A DNA stretch of 64,000 bases from Mya arenaria (GCF_026914265.1 NC_069131.1:717501-781500); one strand, 5' to 3'; shown: positions 1 through 11,700, counted from the first letter of the stretch. The notes: generated by a model not told the origin, from the letters alone. Numbers and translations are program-made.

Positions 1-831
1 TCCTCAGGCTACTTTGCCTTATGATTAAAACAAATGATTCAAAAATGATTGGTGAGTTAAAACATAATCAACCAAATAATCAGGGTTCAAAGATTATTCA
101 TTGGTTTATATAAAGTTCAGTCACTTATTTGATGAACGGCTTTCTCTTACGGGAGCTTTTTATTGGCGATGAAAAATACCTTAACCATTGTCAGCACGCA
201 GATCGCAATGCTCTGTGGCCAACGCAGTTGTCAGGTATGAGGCTTATTAGAGTTTCTAGCCACCAGCTCCGTTCACCAGACTAGATCGCAATGCTCTATG
301 TATCTGGCTACTTGAACTGGAACGCTAGATAACCCTATAGATGTCAAGTTCCTGGTGCCTTTTTATCCCACAGATCGCAATGCTCTGTGTTCAATAATAA
401 ACAACCAGAAGGTCAAGACTCTAATTATTTGCCTTCGAAAGACTATTTCCGGTTTACTGTTTGAAGTTACCTCGACGGCGGTCAAACACAGAATGAATCT
501 TTTAGCTAAGCGACGCGCTTATATACTCACCGGGCGGACGAGTTCATTATTAAGATGGGTAAAATGGGTATATTCCACTTTGCGAAAACATGAAGGGAGA
601 CAGCTTTATTTTTACTTATACTATTTATGAAAACAACTCCCGGTTAATTAATAATGTTTAACATGATTTCTTTAATTATTATTGTCGCTAATAAAATAAT
701 TGTATGGAATAAATAAGTCTAAAATGTAAAACTAACCTTTGAAATACACCGCCAGACATTTAACTTTGTAAGCGCAAATGGCTAATTTATAACAAAGGGC
801 GGTAATCGTGCAACTATGCGGTTACGCTACA
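1..831 (-). repeat. Left LTR (3' LTR of the minus-strand element), cut by window start
   Basis: This matches 3202-4032 at a constant offset of 3201. It ends in ...CTACA next to a purine-rich tract read on the minus strand (832-850). By comparison with the right copy, about 67 bp are missing beyond the window edge. A 91-aa open frame inside it (355-630) is repeated unchanged in the other LTR and has no recognisable domain, so I do not call it a gene. Confidence 0.9.
200..386. promoter_or_regulatory. Three 15-bp direct repeats inside the LTR
   Basis: AGATCGCAATGCTCT occurs at 200-214, 283-297 and 372-386, and again in the right LTR at 3401-3415, 3484-3498 and 3573-3587. The third copy is framed by CACAGA and TCTGTG, which makes a small inverted repeat. 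Spaced repeats of this kind in an LTR are often binding sites for a transcription factor or silencer, but the factor is unknown. Confidence 0.5.
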
Positions 832-1100
832 TTACCCACGCCTCCGAGTTCATGCGTCCCTGCATGATTAATAAAAAAAATGATCAAACAATGAACTTTT
901 TAATAAAACAAGTTTGTAACCACAAACAACATGATACAATATGCAATTTTAAAAATGCCAATAAAGTTCAACAATTTCTTAAAAAAAATGTTTCGTAAAT
1001 GTTAATGCCACAAATTCACAGTAATTTCAACACTCAAAAGATACAAACATTTTCACAACTTAACTATCTCATTTAAACAAATGTTATTCTGGTTCAGTTT

Positions 1101-3020
1101 CTACTTGTGTCCCCAAGTCAAATGAACATAGAATGACTGGCTGTCCTTCTGATCCTGCCCACAAATGTTGCATCTCAAAGGTGTATTTATATTGTGACAA
1201 CCAGCATGAGCGCAATACATGACGTAGTCCCGATACTGCATGCCACAATATTTGCAAACAAATTGCTTATTCTGATATATGTGTTCGTCTGGCTCATCAT
1301 TTTCCGTCTGCATCTCCTGATCCCTTGATTCTTTCTTGATCATTGCCAGATCTGTCTGTAATTCAGTCACAGACGTGCTCGGCTGAAAACAGAACTTCTT
1401 TAGCGTAGAGTTGGAAGGTACGTCGTTGCACTTCCTCTTGGAAGCAAACACTGGCTGGAACGTTTGTTTCCCGAAGATTCTGCCCTTGAAGATAACGTTG
1501 GTCTTCTCTATCTTCTGAATGTTCGACTTCCCTTTCTTCGCTACAAACTTCACCATTTCAATGCCCTTACTATTTTCCGCTGTAGGCACACTTGCTTTCT
1601 GCTTCTCAATACCGACTGCTGTCTCTTCCAGTGTGCTCTTTGGCTCTTTTTCGTCCTCCATGATCACATTTGGTTTACTTTCTAGCGACCGATCTGTTTC
1701 CCATTGAACTTCACTATCCTTCCCAACATGTACTTTTCGCACGTGTTTTAGCATGTATGCTCTTCTCTTGAACACTTTTGTACAACTCTCACAGTTGCGT
1801 CCGGCCCTTTTTATCCACCCCATGTCCTTATCCCTTTTCTCAGTTGTCTTTGTTTTCGCCGTTGTCCAACTGAATATCGACAGAACATAATCTTTTGTCC
1901 ATAAAGGTTCTTTTTTCTTACGCTGATCCGTTCTCGCATGGGATTGAGAAGCTTTAAGTTTGGAACAATTCCTTCTCAAATGGTACTTTGACCCACATTC
2001 AAAACATCTTTTGCCGTTGTCCCTGTTAAGACCCCATTTACGGTTACGGATGTTTCCACTCCAGCCGTAATTCATCTGTGAATGTGACGGACTACACATT
2101 TCCTTTGATAACTTATCAATAGTGCATTGCATTTCCTGCATTTTCTTCATAAGTTCCTTTACCTCATACGCTATCGTCGGACTTTCGTTTGCGGCAAGGC
2201 ACACCATTCCCTTGCTCTTTCTTTCTGCTCTGTAGAAAGCATCCAGCTCTACAGCATGACACACTGCGTCATTTAAATTCACAGGCCTAGCCTGTTTTAT
2301 CTTCAATCGCATATCCGAATTCACCAGAGCATCCACAAACTGCTCTTTTGCCAATGTCTCGCGCACGTCTACGGGTGCGCTTGGATATGCAAGGTTCGTC
2401 AGGCGACGAATATCTTGCCCTAACTCAGTAATCGACTCTGTAGCTCTCTGTCGCCTGTCCTTCAACTGAACTCTATATAGTTCAGTCTGGTTCGGAGGAG
2501 CGAACCTCTCCTCAAGGGCTTGAACTAAATCCGTGTAATTAGTTGTTTTCGTGGCCAAATTGCCATAAACACCTTGTGCCTGTCCTCGCAATGACACTGA
2601 CAAATAAAGACCCTTTTGGGTATCATCCCAGTCATTTAACATAGCACAAGCTTCAAAATGTGCCTTATAATCAGTCCAGGCACCATTTCCATCAAACGTA
2701 GCCGGCTTCATTACGGTACGTTTGTCACTACCTGCTGAGCCTCCAGCCCTTAATGGCTTACTTGTCTGGCTCTGACAAGTCTCAATTGCTTGTGGTTTCA
2801 GACCACCACAAACAGTACCGATCCCAGCTTCGTCGGTCCCAGGCTCACTTTTTAACCGTCGCCTCTCCGTGACAAAATCGGTCCTAGCAGGTGTTTGTAT
2901 GCCTACATCACATCGCGTGTGAACCCCTGGCTTAGGCGTGGAAGTCACAAGTCTGCTACTGGATAAATCAAAGTCCCGTTGTGCCATCGCTATTTCTTTC
3001 TCTAGTTGTAGAATGTGCAC
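1101..3020 (-). CDS. Gag-type protein fused to C2H2 zinc fingers, Ikaros/Hunchback-like C-terminus
   Basis: 639 residues. Residues about 103-265 resemble the capsid region of Ty3/Gypsy gag (PATFDG start, helical segments, ending in an AFYRAER stretch). Residues 285-308 form a short heptad-like helix. A CCHC nucleic-acid knuckle follows at C339, C342, H347 and C352. Three C2H2 fingers come next: C410/C413/H426/H431, C589/C592/H605/H609 and C617/C620/H633/H638. The last two match the paired fingers that end Ikaros and Hunchback proteins and mediate their dimerisation: the DYVMY...H-AGC-H core, a seven-residue linker, CNICG, then a final H. Basic stretches around 495-545 could be nuclear signals. 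In a normal element pol would lie here. The reading frame is open throughout. The gag assignment is firm; the origin of the fingers by capture of host sequence is inference. Confidence 0.82.
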   Translation of the reverse strand: MHILQLEKEIAMAQRDFDLSSSRLVTSTPKPGVHTRCDVGIQTPARTDFVTERRRLKSEPGTDEAGIGTVCGGLKPQAIETCQSQTSKPLRAGGSAGSDKRTVMKPATFDGNGAWTDYKAHFEACAMLNDWDDTQKGLYLSVSLRGQAQGVYGNLATKTTNYTDLVQALEERFAPPNQTELYRVQLKDRRQRATESITELGQDIRRLTNLAYPSAPVDVRETLAKEQFVDALVNSDMRLKIKQARPVNLNDAVCHAVELDAFYRAERKSKGMVCLAANESPTIAYEVKELMKKMQEMQCTIDKLSKEMCSPSHSQMNYGWSGNIRNRKWGLNRDNGKRCFECGSKYHLRRNCSKLKASQSHARTDQRKKKEPLWTKDYVLSIFSWTTAKTKTTEKRDKDMGWIKRAGRNCESCTKVFKRRAYMLKHVRKVHVGKDSEVQWETDRSLESKPNVIMEDEKEPKSTLEETAVGIEKQKASVPTAENSKGIEMVKFVAKKGKSNIQKIEKTNVIFKGRIFGKQTFQPVFASKRKCNDVPSNSTLKKFCFQPSTSVTELQTDLAMIKKESRDQEMQTENDEPDEHIYQNKQFVCKYCGMQYRDYVMYCAHAGCHNINTPLRCNICGQDQKDSQSFYVHLTWGHK

Positions 3021-3110
3021 CTCCCGCTTTTAATGTTCGATTTCTCTGGCCATCATCTCTCGTTCTTCATATAGGTCTGGCTGTGATGAAGTTCGATCCA
3101 TATTTAATGT

Positions 3111-3129
3111 GGCCCCACGTTGGGAGCCA
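3111..3129 (-). other. Primer-binding-like site of the LTR element
   Basis: On the minus strand the five bases after the LTR end are followed by TGGCTCCCAACGTGGGGCC, which has the TGG start and layout of a tRNA primer-binding site. It fixes the element's orientation. The priming tRNA was not identified. Confidence 0.6.
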
Positions 3130-3134
3130 AATTT

Positions 3135-4032
3135 TGTAACGTGCCGGCTGTATGTTCAATCGGTGTCGTAGAGCCTATATGGATCGCTCTTATATACATT
3201 TTCCTCAGGCTACTTTGCCTTATGATTAAAACAAATGATTCAAAAATGATTGGTGAGTTAAAACATAATCAACCAAATAATCAGGGTTCAAAGATTATTC
3301 ATTGGTTTATATAAAGTTCAGTCACTTATTTGATGAACGGCTTTCTCTTACGGGAGCTTTTTATTGGCGATGAAAAATACCTTAACCATTGTCAGCACGC
3401 AGATCGCAATGCTCTGTGGCCAACGCAGTTGTCAGGTATGAGGCTTATTAGAGTTTCTAGCCACCAGCTCCGTTCACCAGACTAGATCGCAATGCTCTAT
3501 GTATCTGGCTACTTGAACTGGAACGCTAGATAACCCTATAGATGTCAAGTTCCTGGTGCCTTTTTATCCCACAGATCGCAATGCTCTGTGTTCAATAATA
3601 AACAACCAGAAGGTCAAGACTCTAATTATTTGCCTTCGAAAGACTATTTCCGGTTTACTGTTTGAAGTTACCTCGACGGCGGTCAAACACAGAATGAATC
3701 TTTTAGCTAAGCGACGCGCTTATATACTCACCGGGCGGACGAGTTCATTATTAAGATGGGTAAAATGGGTATATTCCACTTTGCGAAAACATGAAGGGAG
3801 ACAGCTTTATTTTTACTTATACTATTTATGAAAACAACTCCCGGTTAATTAATAATGTTTAACATGATTTCTTTAATTATTATTGTCGCTAATAAAATAA
3901 TTGTATGGAATAAATAAGTCTAAAATGTAAAACTAACCTTTGAAATACACCGCCAGACATTTAACTTTGTAAGCGCAAATGGCTAATTTATAACAAAGGG
4001 CGGTAATCGTGCAACTATGCGGTTACGCTACA
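3135..4032 (-). repeat. Right LTR (5' LTR of the minus-strand element), complete
   Basis: 898 bp from TGTAACG to GCTACA, with the usual TG...CA ends on both strands. It matches the left copy over all visible bases. Confidence 0.9.
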
Positions 4033-4389
4033 CTAGTATCAACATCCGGTGTAATTTTTGCTTGTATTTTGCAGAAACTCGATTGATTTCTAGCAAACTT
4101 GGTTTACCACTACATCGTCGCTTATTATTATTTGGTATGTTTCAATCTAAAAAGGGATTTGCTCCCTTAACATCTCAGATTTTAATAAATAAAAGACGAA
4201 ATGATACAAATGCCTTACATTTTGTTTGTCAATGTCATGTCATTAGTCATTCTCATCACCTTTGAATAGCAGAACAGAACGAACACTATCACCAATTCGT
4301 ATTGTGGCTTTTTGCATGTGTCTTAAATTCTCATATTTGATAATAAATGCAACAATAAAATATTTCCCTTATTCTGCCACAGTTATGCA

Positions 4390-4571
4390 CCAGTCAATTG
4401 TAACCATGGCCCCCAGGCAGGTCTTGTTTATACCGGGGATAGCAGGGGAAATAGGCCATGTTTTTACGTTCCAGGTGGACCGGCAGTGCTGAATGAATGC
4501 GGTGTTATTTTTTTTGCGCTGAAAACGGGGAATGGGCCTAACCTAGGATGTCCCCAGGGGCATTTGACTGG
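4390..4571. repeat. Short fold-back (MITE-like) element
   Basis: The left end, CCAGTCAATTG followed by GGCCCCCAGG, is mirrored at the right end by CCCCAGGGGCATTTGACTGG. These are imperfect terminal inverted repeats around about 180 bp of GC-richer sequence in AT-rich surroundings. No ORF of note. Confidence 0.4.
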
Positions 4572-5137
4572 GATCTGGTCATTTCGTAACCTTACCATTT
4601 CGTAACTGCTGAATCTTGGTTATTTTGTAACCATTTTGTTAGTCAATTCGTAACCGTCAAGAAATCAATTGCTCATATGGTAACCACCATTTAACAAGGT
4701 GATAAATAGTACACATAGCACCTCGTTAAGTGTATTGTTCGAACCTGGATGTATATGGCACAGCAACCAAGACACCAATTGGGAGACATTACTTAAATTC
4801 TCACTAGTAACAAGCCAATAATTTATGTTACTCAATAGTTATTAGATATATATATATATCATGCTAAATTAGAAATGATTTGTTATACTACCAAAATATG
4901 TTAATTATTTTCTTACATTTTGCTTACTTATAAACAATAATTTAAGACTGATCGCGATGTATTTTTGAGTAAAATTACGTTTACATAAATGATCATTCTT
5001 GACCTATTTCATTGACTATATTTGTTTGAATTGTTTAAAACGAACAAAATTGTGTTCTGTTCTTTTCTCAATTGATCCATATTCAGCATACTTTATATCC
5101 GAAACCAACAAAAAACAGCCTAAAATTATTAGTTATG
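4572..5137. other. Non-genic stretch with repeated TTTCGTAAC motif
   Basis: Between about 4580 and 4650 the motif ATTTCGTAAC and close variants occur four or five times in clustered direct orientation. The rest is AT-rich with no recognisable gene. Confidence 0.4.
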
Positions 5138-5350
5138 GTACAGTGGAAACTCACTAAACTGGATCTCCACAAAACCGGAATGCTCGGGATACTGGAATTT
5201 TATCAGAGTCCCGGTTTCCCCTTCTATTATCAATGTAAAAAAATCCCTACAAAACCGGAACCCCGGAATTCCGGATACTGTACAAAAAATCGAGAAAATT
5301 TGTTAGTTGTCAACGTAATTTTACCTTACAAAACCGGACGTTTTGTTCAA
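5138..5350. mobile_element. Pogo/Tigger-like DNA transposon debris
   Basis: It begins TACAGTGGAAACTCACTAAA, close to the TA-flanked ends of pogo-type elements, and contains several AAACCGGA motifs in both orientations. No matching right end was found, so this is a fragment at best. Confidence 0.3.
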
Positions 5351-6682
5351 ACATGTCAAAATAATTATGTGTATTAGGAATTCGCGAATCACGTGTCACT
5401 TTGTTTTGACAGCCGGTACGTCTTTAAATATTACACCTGTGATGTTATGTTAACATGATAATCGATAATGATGATTGCGCTGTGGATTGACTGTTGCGCG
5501 ATAATCAAACGATAATCAAACTTGTAAAAAGAAAATTGATTAAAACATTTATTTGTTTGTTGCAGAAAATAAAGAACTAGAAACGTTTTTTTAGTGATCA
5601 TTTTGAAGGGTTGTTTTATCTAAAGACTTCTATGATTGAATCAAATTAGAGCGGTGCTTTAATTAAACTATCAAACATACTAAACAAGCATTAAATTACG
5701 AGAGATTCATCTCTTCCAAAGGATGTCGTACCTTTCCAGGTGGGTGTGCATTGATTGATTGATTGTGAGTTTGTGTAAATGAATAACTGTGAAACCATAA
5801 CCAAATGTTGGGTTGTAAAGGTGTGGATGTGCATGCTTCACATATTCTCCGTCCTTTTGGCATACTGGACCGTCATCAGACACTCTGCCATGAATGTTAG
5901 AGAGTTTAAAGCTATTTCTTATTTTCCTGTGTAACTATATTGATGTTAGATTAAATTTACGCCGCCGTGTTACTGAGTAACAATTTGAAATTGGGCCAAA
6001 ATCATCAAGCTAGAGCTTTGCATAATCTTTTTCAAACTTCTGTGAGATTTCTGCCCTTGACAATATTTGCTCGCAGCCCCCCTTAAAGTTGCACTTCATT
6101 CAATATTTGAAAGCTTACGGAAACACTTTTTTGTTAATTTGAGATCTTAATGTGGCTACTTCTAAGTAAATAGATGCTCAGAGTAAATAGATGCTCTGGG
6201 TGTTCACTGGGTGACAAAGGCTACCCAGTATTGGTTGTTTCTTTTTTCTGAAAAGATGTTTCTAGTGAATTGCCCAGTTGCAGTGGTTTTGACGCCACAG
6301 AACCAGCATAGCTCCATGACAGATATATATGTTTTCGTCATTGATGTCAGTACTGCTGTATTGGAGGCCTCACAATTTCTGTGTGGAAATGTCATCTGAT
6401 ACACTCATAACGGCGTATTTCTAGCATAGCTTTCACAAGTGCATGGCCATTCTCTGTCATTTTCAGATACACTGTGTTTTGTGTGGATAAGAAATGCAGA
6501 GTGGTACCACCAATCACCTAAGCCACCATTCCCCTAACAGACAATAGGCTCATGGGGACAGTTCCTGCAATTTACAGAAAAGCTCTCAATTGTAGCCCTA
6601 CGAACTTCAGGTAAGCAATAAATCTGGACTTCAAGATATCTCTGTTCTCAATGTAAGTTTATACTTCATTTGAACAAAACAT
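5351..6682. other. No gene recognised
   Basis: AT-rich sequence. Open frames on both strands at 6204-6404 are short, overlap each other antisense and have no domain. Nothing supports a gene here. Confidence 0.5.
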
Positions 6683-6891
6683 AGGGCCGAATTCAGAACA
6701 ATCACTCTCACTCACACTCAATGAGTTAATCCTCTGTAATCACATAACGGTCGAAATATTTTCGAGTGAAAGGTATATCCGAATTCACAGGTGTGAGTGA
6801 GACTCAAGTGTTTTGCGTGAGTGGGACATTTGTGAGTGCTCGGCTAGGCCACTTGAACCGCCCTCGAGGATTGGTTGTGAATAGGAATTGA

Positions 6892-7032
6892 ATGAGTGTA
6901 TGTGAAAAAAGTACATGGCAAGTAGAAAAGATGAAATATATCAAATATTTGGAACAAATAAGGGACATGCTCGTTCCCAGACAATATTTAAGAGACCGGG
7001 ATAATCCATTGAAGTACATGTTCATTCAATAA
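6892..7032 (+). pseudogene. Harbinger-type transposase N-terminal remnant
   Basis: A 46-codon open frame ending in VPRQYLRDRDNPLKYM. The RDR-NPL pattern is typical of the region near the N-terminus of PIF/Harbinger (HARBI1-like) nucleases, where it is followed by a regulatory helical segment and then the DDE domain. Neither follows here. The frame lies 210 bp inside the left terminal inverted repeat, where a transposase gene would be expected. The match is short, so family-level confidence is moderate. Confidence 0.4.
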
Positions 7033-7169
7033 CGTGGCCATCTATAAACAAAACAAATTCAAAAGGATGCGCCTATCATATATTTGTTTTGTTTCGCAAT
7101 GATCTTGAACCCCCAGCAATGTTGATGTTTGCAATTCATCAATGGCTGCAAAGACAGGCAGCTAAAGGT

Positions 7170-7680
7170 ACGTGAAGTTAGCATCCTAGCGGCATGAAGT
7201 TAGCGGCCTAGCGGCGTGAGGTTGGCGGACTAGCGGCCTAAATTTGTTATCTATTTCAAGGTTCAATGGTTTAAATGGAAAATAAGATAAATCAATGTTT
7301 TTAGTCGTACATTAGCGGCCTTAAATTGTTTTCTACTTCAGAGCATTTTTATATGAGTTTTCTTCTAAAACAATGCTACAATAATTGTTTTCCTATGCAA
7401 AATACATCACGCTTGAGCGGTCTTGGGGCGTGAACTTGGCGGCCTGGTGGTCTAGCCCCTAAAAATCCCCAAGACTCAATCCAGCAGCCCATGAAAAGGG
7501 GGAAATGCTGATATTCGCTAAAGGATGTCGATTTATGAAAAGGACATTTAATTTATCATTGTTTTAGAAAAGAACGCATATAAAATGCTTTGGAATAGGA
7601 AACAATTTTAGGCCGCTAGTCACATGAGGCGGCTAGGCTGCCAGGCCGCTAACTTGACGCCGCTAGGCCATTTCATAGCG
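7170..7680. mobile_element. MITE nested in the Harbinger-like element
   Basis: The two ends are imperfect inverted repeats of 60-80 bp built from sub-repeats of TAGCGGCCTAGCGGC and AAGTTAGCGGCC. Two further internal copies lie near 7310 and 7410-7460. It has no coding capacity. Confidence 0.55.
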
Positions 7681-7723
7681 TGGTAAGGGAATTGATATGT
7701 ATTTTCCAGCCTACTTTCAGCTG

Positions 7724-7735
7724 GATTATTATTAC

Positions 7736-7771
<36 letters not shown>

Positions 7772-7850
7772 CATTTTCATCATCAGCAGCAGCAGCAGCA
7801 CCACCACCAGCAGCAGCACCACCAACACCACCATATCATCATCAACATCA

Positions 7851-7882
<32 letters not shown>
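7724..7882. repeat. Compound microsatellite (ATT)n-(CAG/CAC)n-(ATT)n
   Basis: Pure ATT runs flank a trinucleotide block of CAG, CAC and CAT. It produces long artefactual frames of single residues on both strands; none is a gene. Confidence 0.9.
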
Positions 7883-8740
7883 GTCATCTTCATCCATTTT
7901 CCCCTACATTTCTTGAGTTGTTTTTCACTCCGAGGTGTTATTTCCCCATAAGAAGTAGATTCATTCGCTAATTCTATCCATCTGCTATTTTTTCAACTTC
8001 CATTTTTTCAACTTCCATATATTATTTTCAAACGCCCAAGACCTCTTTATGTAGAATACATAAGCAAGATTATATATGAATACATATTTGAATTACGTGA
8101 TACAATGGAAAACGGCTATATATTTAAAACAGCAACAACAACGACAACAAAAAACATGCATCTAAACGTATTTTGCAACAGTTATTTACAACACAAAACG
8201 TTTATTTTAATTAACCAATTGTTTTAAAATGTAAATTTCAGTTTCAGAATAACACTTATTATCATTTGTTTGTTACCATAACTAACAATAAGGTACTCAA
8301 ATCTCAAATAAACATATGTTTACAATGTATAATGTAAACATCACCATAGTCAAACAGATAATCCGATATGATCATGTTAACATACGTGTATAATTATATA
8401 CTGTATTGCTCGCTTGATGAAGTGGAGTGTTAGCGAGGCGTGTGAATACAAACAGATCACTTGAGTGTCACTCCCCATATTCCACTCAAGTGATCATTTG
8501 AGTGTCCCTTACGGGAATGTGGTTGGAGTGTGAGTGAGAGTGGATGTTCTGAATTCGGCCCTTACAATTTCAGCATCAAAATCCAGGTTTAGATCCCAGA
8601 CCAAACTTTGTCTCCTTCATTAAACTTAATTTCAGATGTTCTATAAGCCACATACATGTTCACTACTTATGACGGATAAGAACTTTTGCAAATTGATTAT
8701 AAATGCGTTTTCCCAGATTTACACCCTCCTCTTGCAGATA

Positions 8741-11700
8741 CTGCTGATGGTGAAGCTTGGGTGCACCGGGCCGGTTTTCCAGCCTTGTGGAATCAACATC
8801 TCCAGCTGAACTGGGGCCGGGAATTATATAAGACTCCTTAGCAGCATGGTGAGCTTTTGCTTAGTTATTTCCAGGCTCATATACCCGGCCAGACTTCTGC
8901 GTTTAAGCTTTCCTTTCGTCATTTTTTTAAATAACGTATCTCAAGTCTTTCAATGAAATCACAACTGTGACACCTTTGGAGACTAGATTTAAATTAAAGA
9001 ACCATTATGTGTAGAAAGCCTTTTGGGTGATTTAAAATCAAATTAGTAAACAGGATTCTCATGGTTCATGGTTTATAATTGGCCTTGTGGACCTTTCATT
9101 CTTTACTTTGGTAACAGCCGCTTAAGTATGTAAGAACGGGGTGGGGGGGGTACAGATGTGATAGTAAACAGTGTTTAATAAGGTATATTTGTTTTTATTT
9201 TATCACCATTTTGAAGGTACTGATTTTGTTAAATCAGGGATAAGTAACAAGTTTAACACAAACACTGTAACATGTTCTTTATTTCAAATAAATCTATAAA
9301 TTATCTCTGGAGAATTTAGTCTGATCTCCATTTCTCAGAAAATGTAGCTGTCTAAGTGCCTATTCCATCAATGAGTGTCACTGTCTTTAAATTGCTGTTG
9401 CGGTACAGTTTAAATAGCAAAAGTTTTATGGCCCTGCTTGTTTGCAACTCCTCATTCATTTTTGTACAGCGAGAAAAGTAAGGGAATTCTAGAGATTTAC
9501 TAGAATTATGGATTGTTTTTCTTGAGTTACACAGTACATAAGGAGGAATAAGTGTGTACACAACTCCTCATTTTATTCCTGTTTATTATTTACATATGTA
9601 ACATAGATGTGTACAAGACTTAGAAACATGACATAAAAGAGCTCACTTTGATAAATTTTCTCAAAAAAAGATATCTTTACTGTTAAAGTAAGAACTTTTA
9701 CTGCATAGTAAGTAATGTCTTCTGCTCATCTTCATGACATCATTACATGGAATGGAAACTTCCCAAGATACATTTCCACATGGCGCAGCTCATTTATATA
9801 TATTGCTAATGGATTGTTTAGAAAGGGACAGTTTTAATTGGACAAAATGTTTTAATCGCCATTTTACAGAGTGCCAGCCAGTCATTGCTGTTCTTTGCAT
9901 TGCTGAGGAGGACAGTCATGCCAACATAACAGTTTGTTCAATAACAGGTAAAAAACTGGTCTCACTTTACATTTTCAACCACTGCCAGATAATATAATCT
10001 TATATAATGATAACTCCTTCTTCACAACTGGTGTTAAATATATAATGATTAAACAAACAATAAAATGGAAATTATGCTCTTTAAACTCAGAACCATTATT
10101 GACTGTCAGATGCTACTGGTAAATGAACAGGTCTTGATGTCCTTTTCTTGAGATAATAACTATTTGCATATTACCCCGGTACTACTATTGTACATTCAAT
10201 AGAAAATCGTCTTGTTTGTATCGTTAAATGGCTTTATAATGTTCCCCACTTCCTGATTCTTGAAAATTACGTGAACAAATGACAATCCTACTACCATTTA
10301 AAGTTTGATTAAATTTCGGACAAATGTGTTTGTTTTAATTTGCCTTCTGCTTAAAGTAAGGGTATATATACTGGGCAAGAAGTGCTGAATTTCATTGTGA
10401 ATGACAGTGATTATCCGTAGTTTGAATTTGGTTCGGACATGTTTGACGGGAATTCAAAGACATTTTTTTGTCATCATTTTCGCATACATTGGTTCATTCC
10501 AAGATAAAAAATATAACCTTTTTCAAAATGTTCAATCTGTGAGAGTGCAGCTTTAATAGACCTGTAAAGACTTGTCGATGTGAAACTAAACTCTCAATCA
10601 AACTTTGGTAAAAGATCAAATGCGGGGCTCCGTGTGCGGCATAGACTGTGTTAATTTTTATTTAATATGATGAAGAGCTAGTTAAATTATCTTTGTTAAA
10701 AGTCTTCATTTGAAGCAAAATATGTTTCAATACCCTGTATGAATTTTCTTCACTGGATATTGATTCATAAAAAACATTGCTCCAGGGTGCGGAGCTATTT
10801 TTTTGCTATATGTCGAAATGGAAAAATCTTCTCCTCAGAAGTCAACTTTGTTCCCCAATGTGCAAGGCACAATCGGTGAAAATAATTTCAATAAAAGTCA
10901 CTGATTATTATTATTGTTATTATTATTAATAAACTTTTACTATTTCAGGAGACAAACAGAAACATAGAGGTGCTATACATTCTGATGGAAAAACAAAAGC
11001 ATCTCCCATCATTTTGGCGTGGCTCAGATCAAGAGGAGAATTTTAAGAAAGGTAATAACTGAGCAACTAAGAACATGCAAGTTGCACTGGTTAGAGTGTA
11101 AGACCCATCTCCCTTCATAAGAATTGATAATCATCACTGTATTAAATCAAGAAATTGAAACGTAAGTGTCTTGTCTTTTGCAGTGTTTTTGAAATATAAT
11201 ATAATATAATTTTAAAAAACTAAATTATTATTTAATATGATTGTGAATGTGTGATGTTTTCTTCTGATCATTCACTCTCAAAAACCAGATACTAAAAACA
11301 TATTTGTAGATTTTTTTGTTTTACTTGTAAATATAGTTTTAAGGTTGTATTTTAGGCAAAGCCTTTTATTCTGCTCAATACAAACTTAAATATTGTAAGA
11401 GTTATGGCCCTTTGTAATTTTTAAACAAATACATTTTTTTATGTTTTTGTAAGCCCATTATTAAGGGACTTTTAATATTTTCACCAGCTGCATTATAAAG
11501 TCAGACCAAAAGTATTCAGTAAGTGTCCAAACAATAACTAAGTTAGAATCCTTTCTCAATTCAAGTGAGCGATATAGGGCCATCTCTGTGTTTGTCTGAC
11601 TAAAAAACAATAATCAATCTTTGAGTTAAATTGACAAATATTGTTGTAGAATGTTTTGTGAAGACATACAATTGGATTACTTTTGTGTCAATAGGATTTA

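Larger units (their letters stand above)
1..4032 (-). mobile_element. LTR retroelement, gag-only, Ty3/Gypsy-like, with captured zinc fingers
   Basis: Two long direct repeats enclose a 2.3-kb internal region, and the left repeat runs off the window start. The visible 831 bp of the left LTR matches the right LTR base for base as far as I can compare by eye, so the insertion is recent. Orientation is minus: a primer-binding-like site lies just inside the right LTR, and a purine-rich tract (on the minus strand) abuts the left one. The only long ORF is gag-type; there is no room for protease, reverse transcriptase or integrase. The element looks whole for its kind but would depend on enzymes from elsewhere. 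The left target-site duplicate is outside the window, so it cannot be checked. Confidence 0.88.
6683..8562. mobile_element. PIF/Harbinger-like element with terminal inverted repeats, internally decayed
   Basis: The ends are inverted repeats of about 36 bp: AGGGCCGAATTCAGAACA on the left mirrors TGTTCTGAATTCGGCCCT on the right, followed on both sides by CACTCTCACTCACACTC-type sequence. The flanks are ATA and TTA, consistent with a TWA target duplication carrying one change. A short frame inside resembles the start of a Harbinger transposase. The rest is non-coding and holds a nested MITE and a microsatellite. This is a dead element about 1.9 kb long. Confidence 0.65.

Noticed and set aside
355-630. 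91-codon frame repeated unchanged at 3556-3831 as a gene pair
   Set aside because: Both copies lie inside the LTRs; their identity is explained by the LTRs being the same age, and there is no domain.
7673-7951. Overlapping poly-Ile, poly-Asn and poly-Ser/Gln frames
   Set aside because: They are translations of the ATT/CAG microsatellite on both strands.
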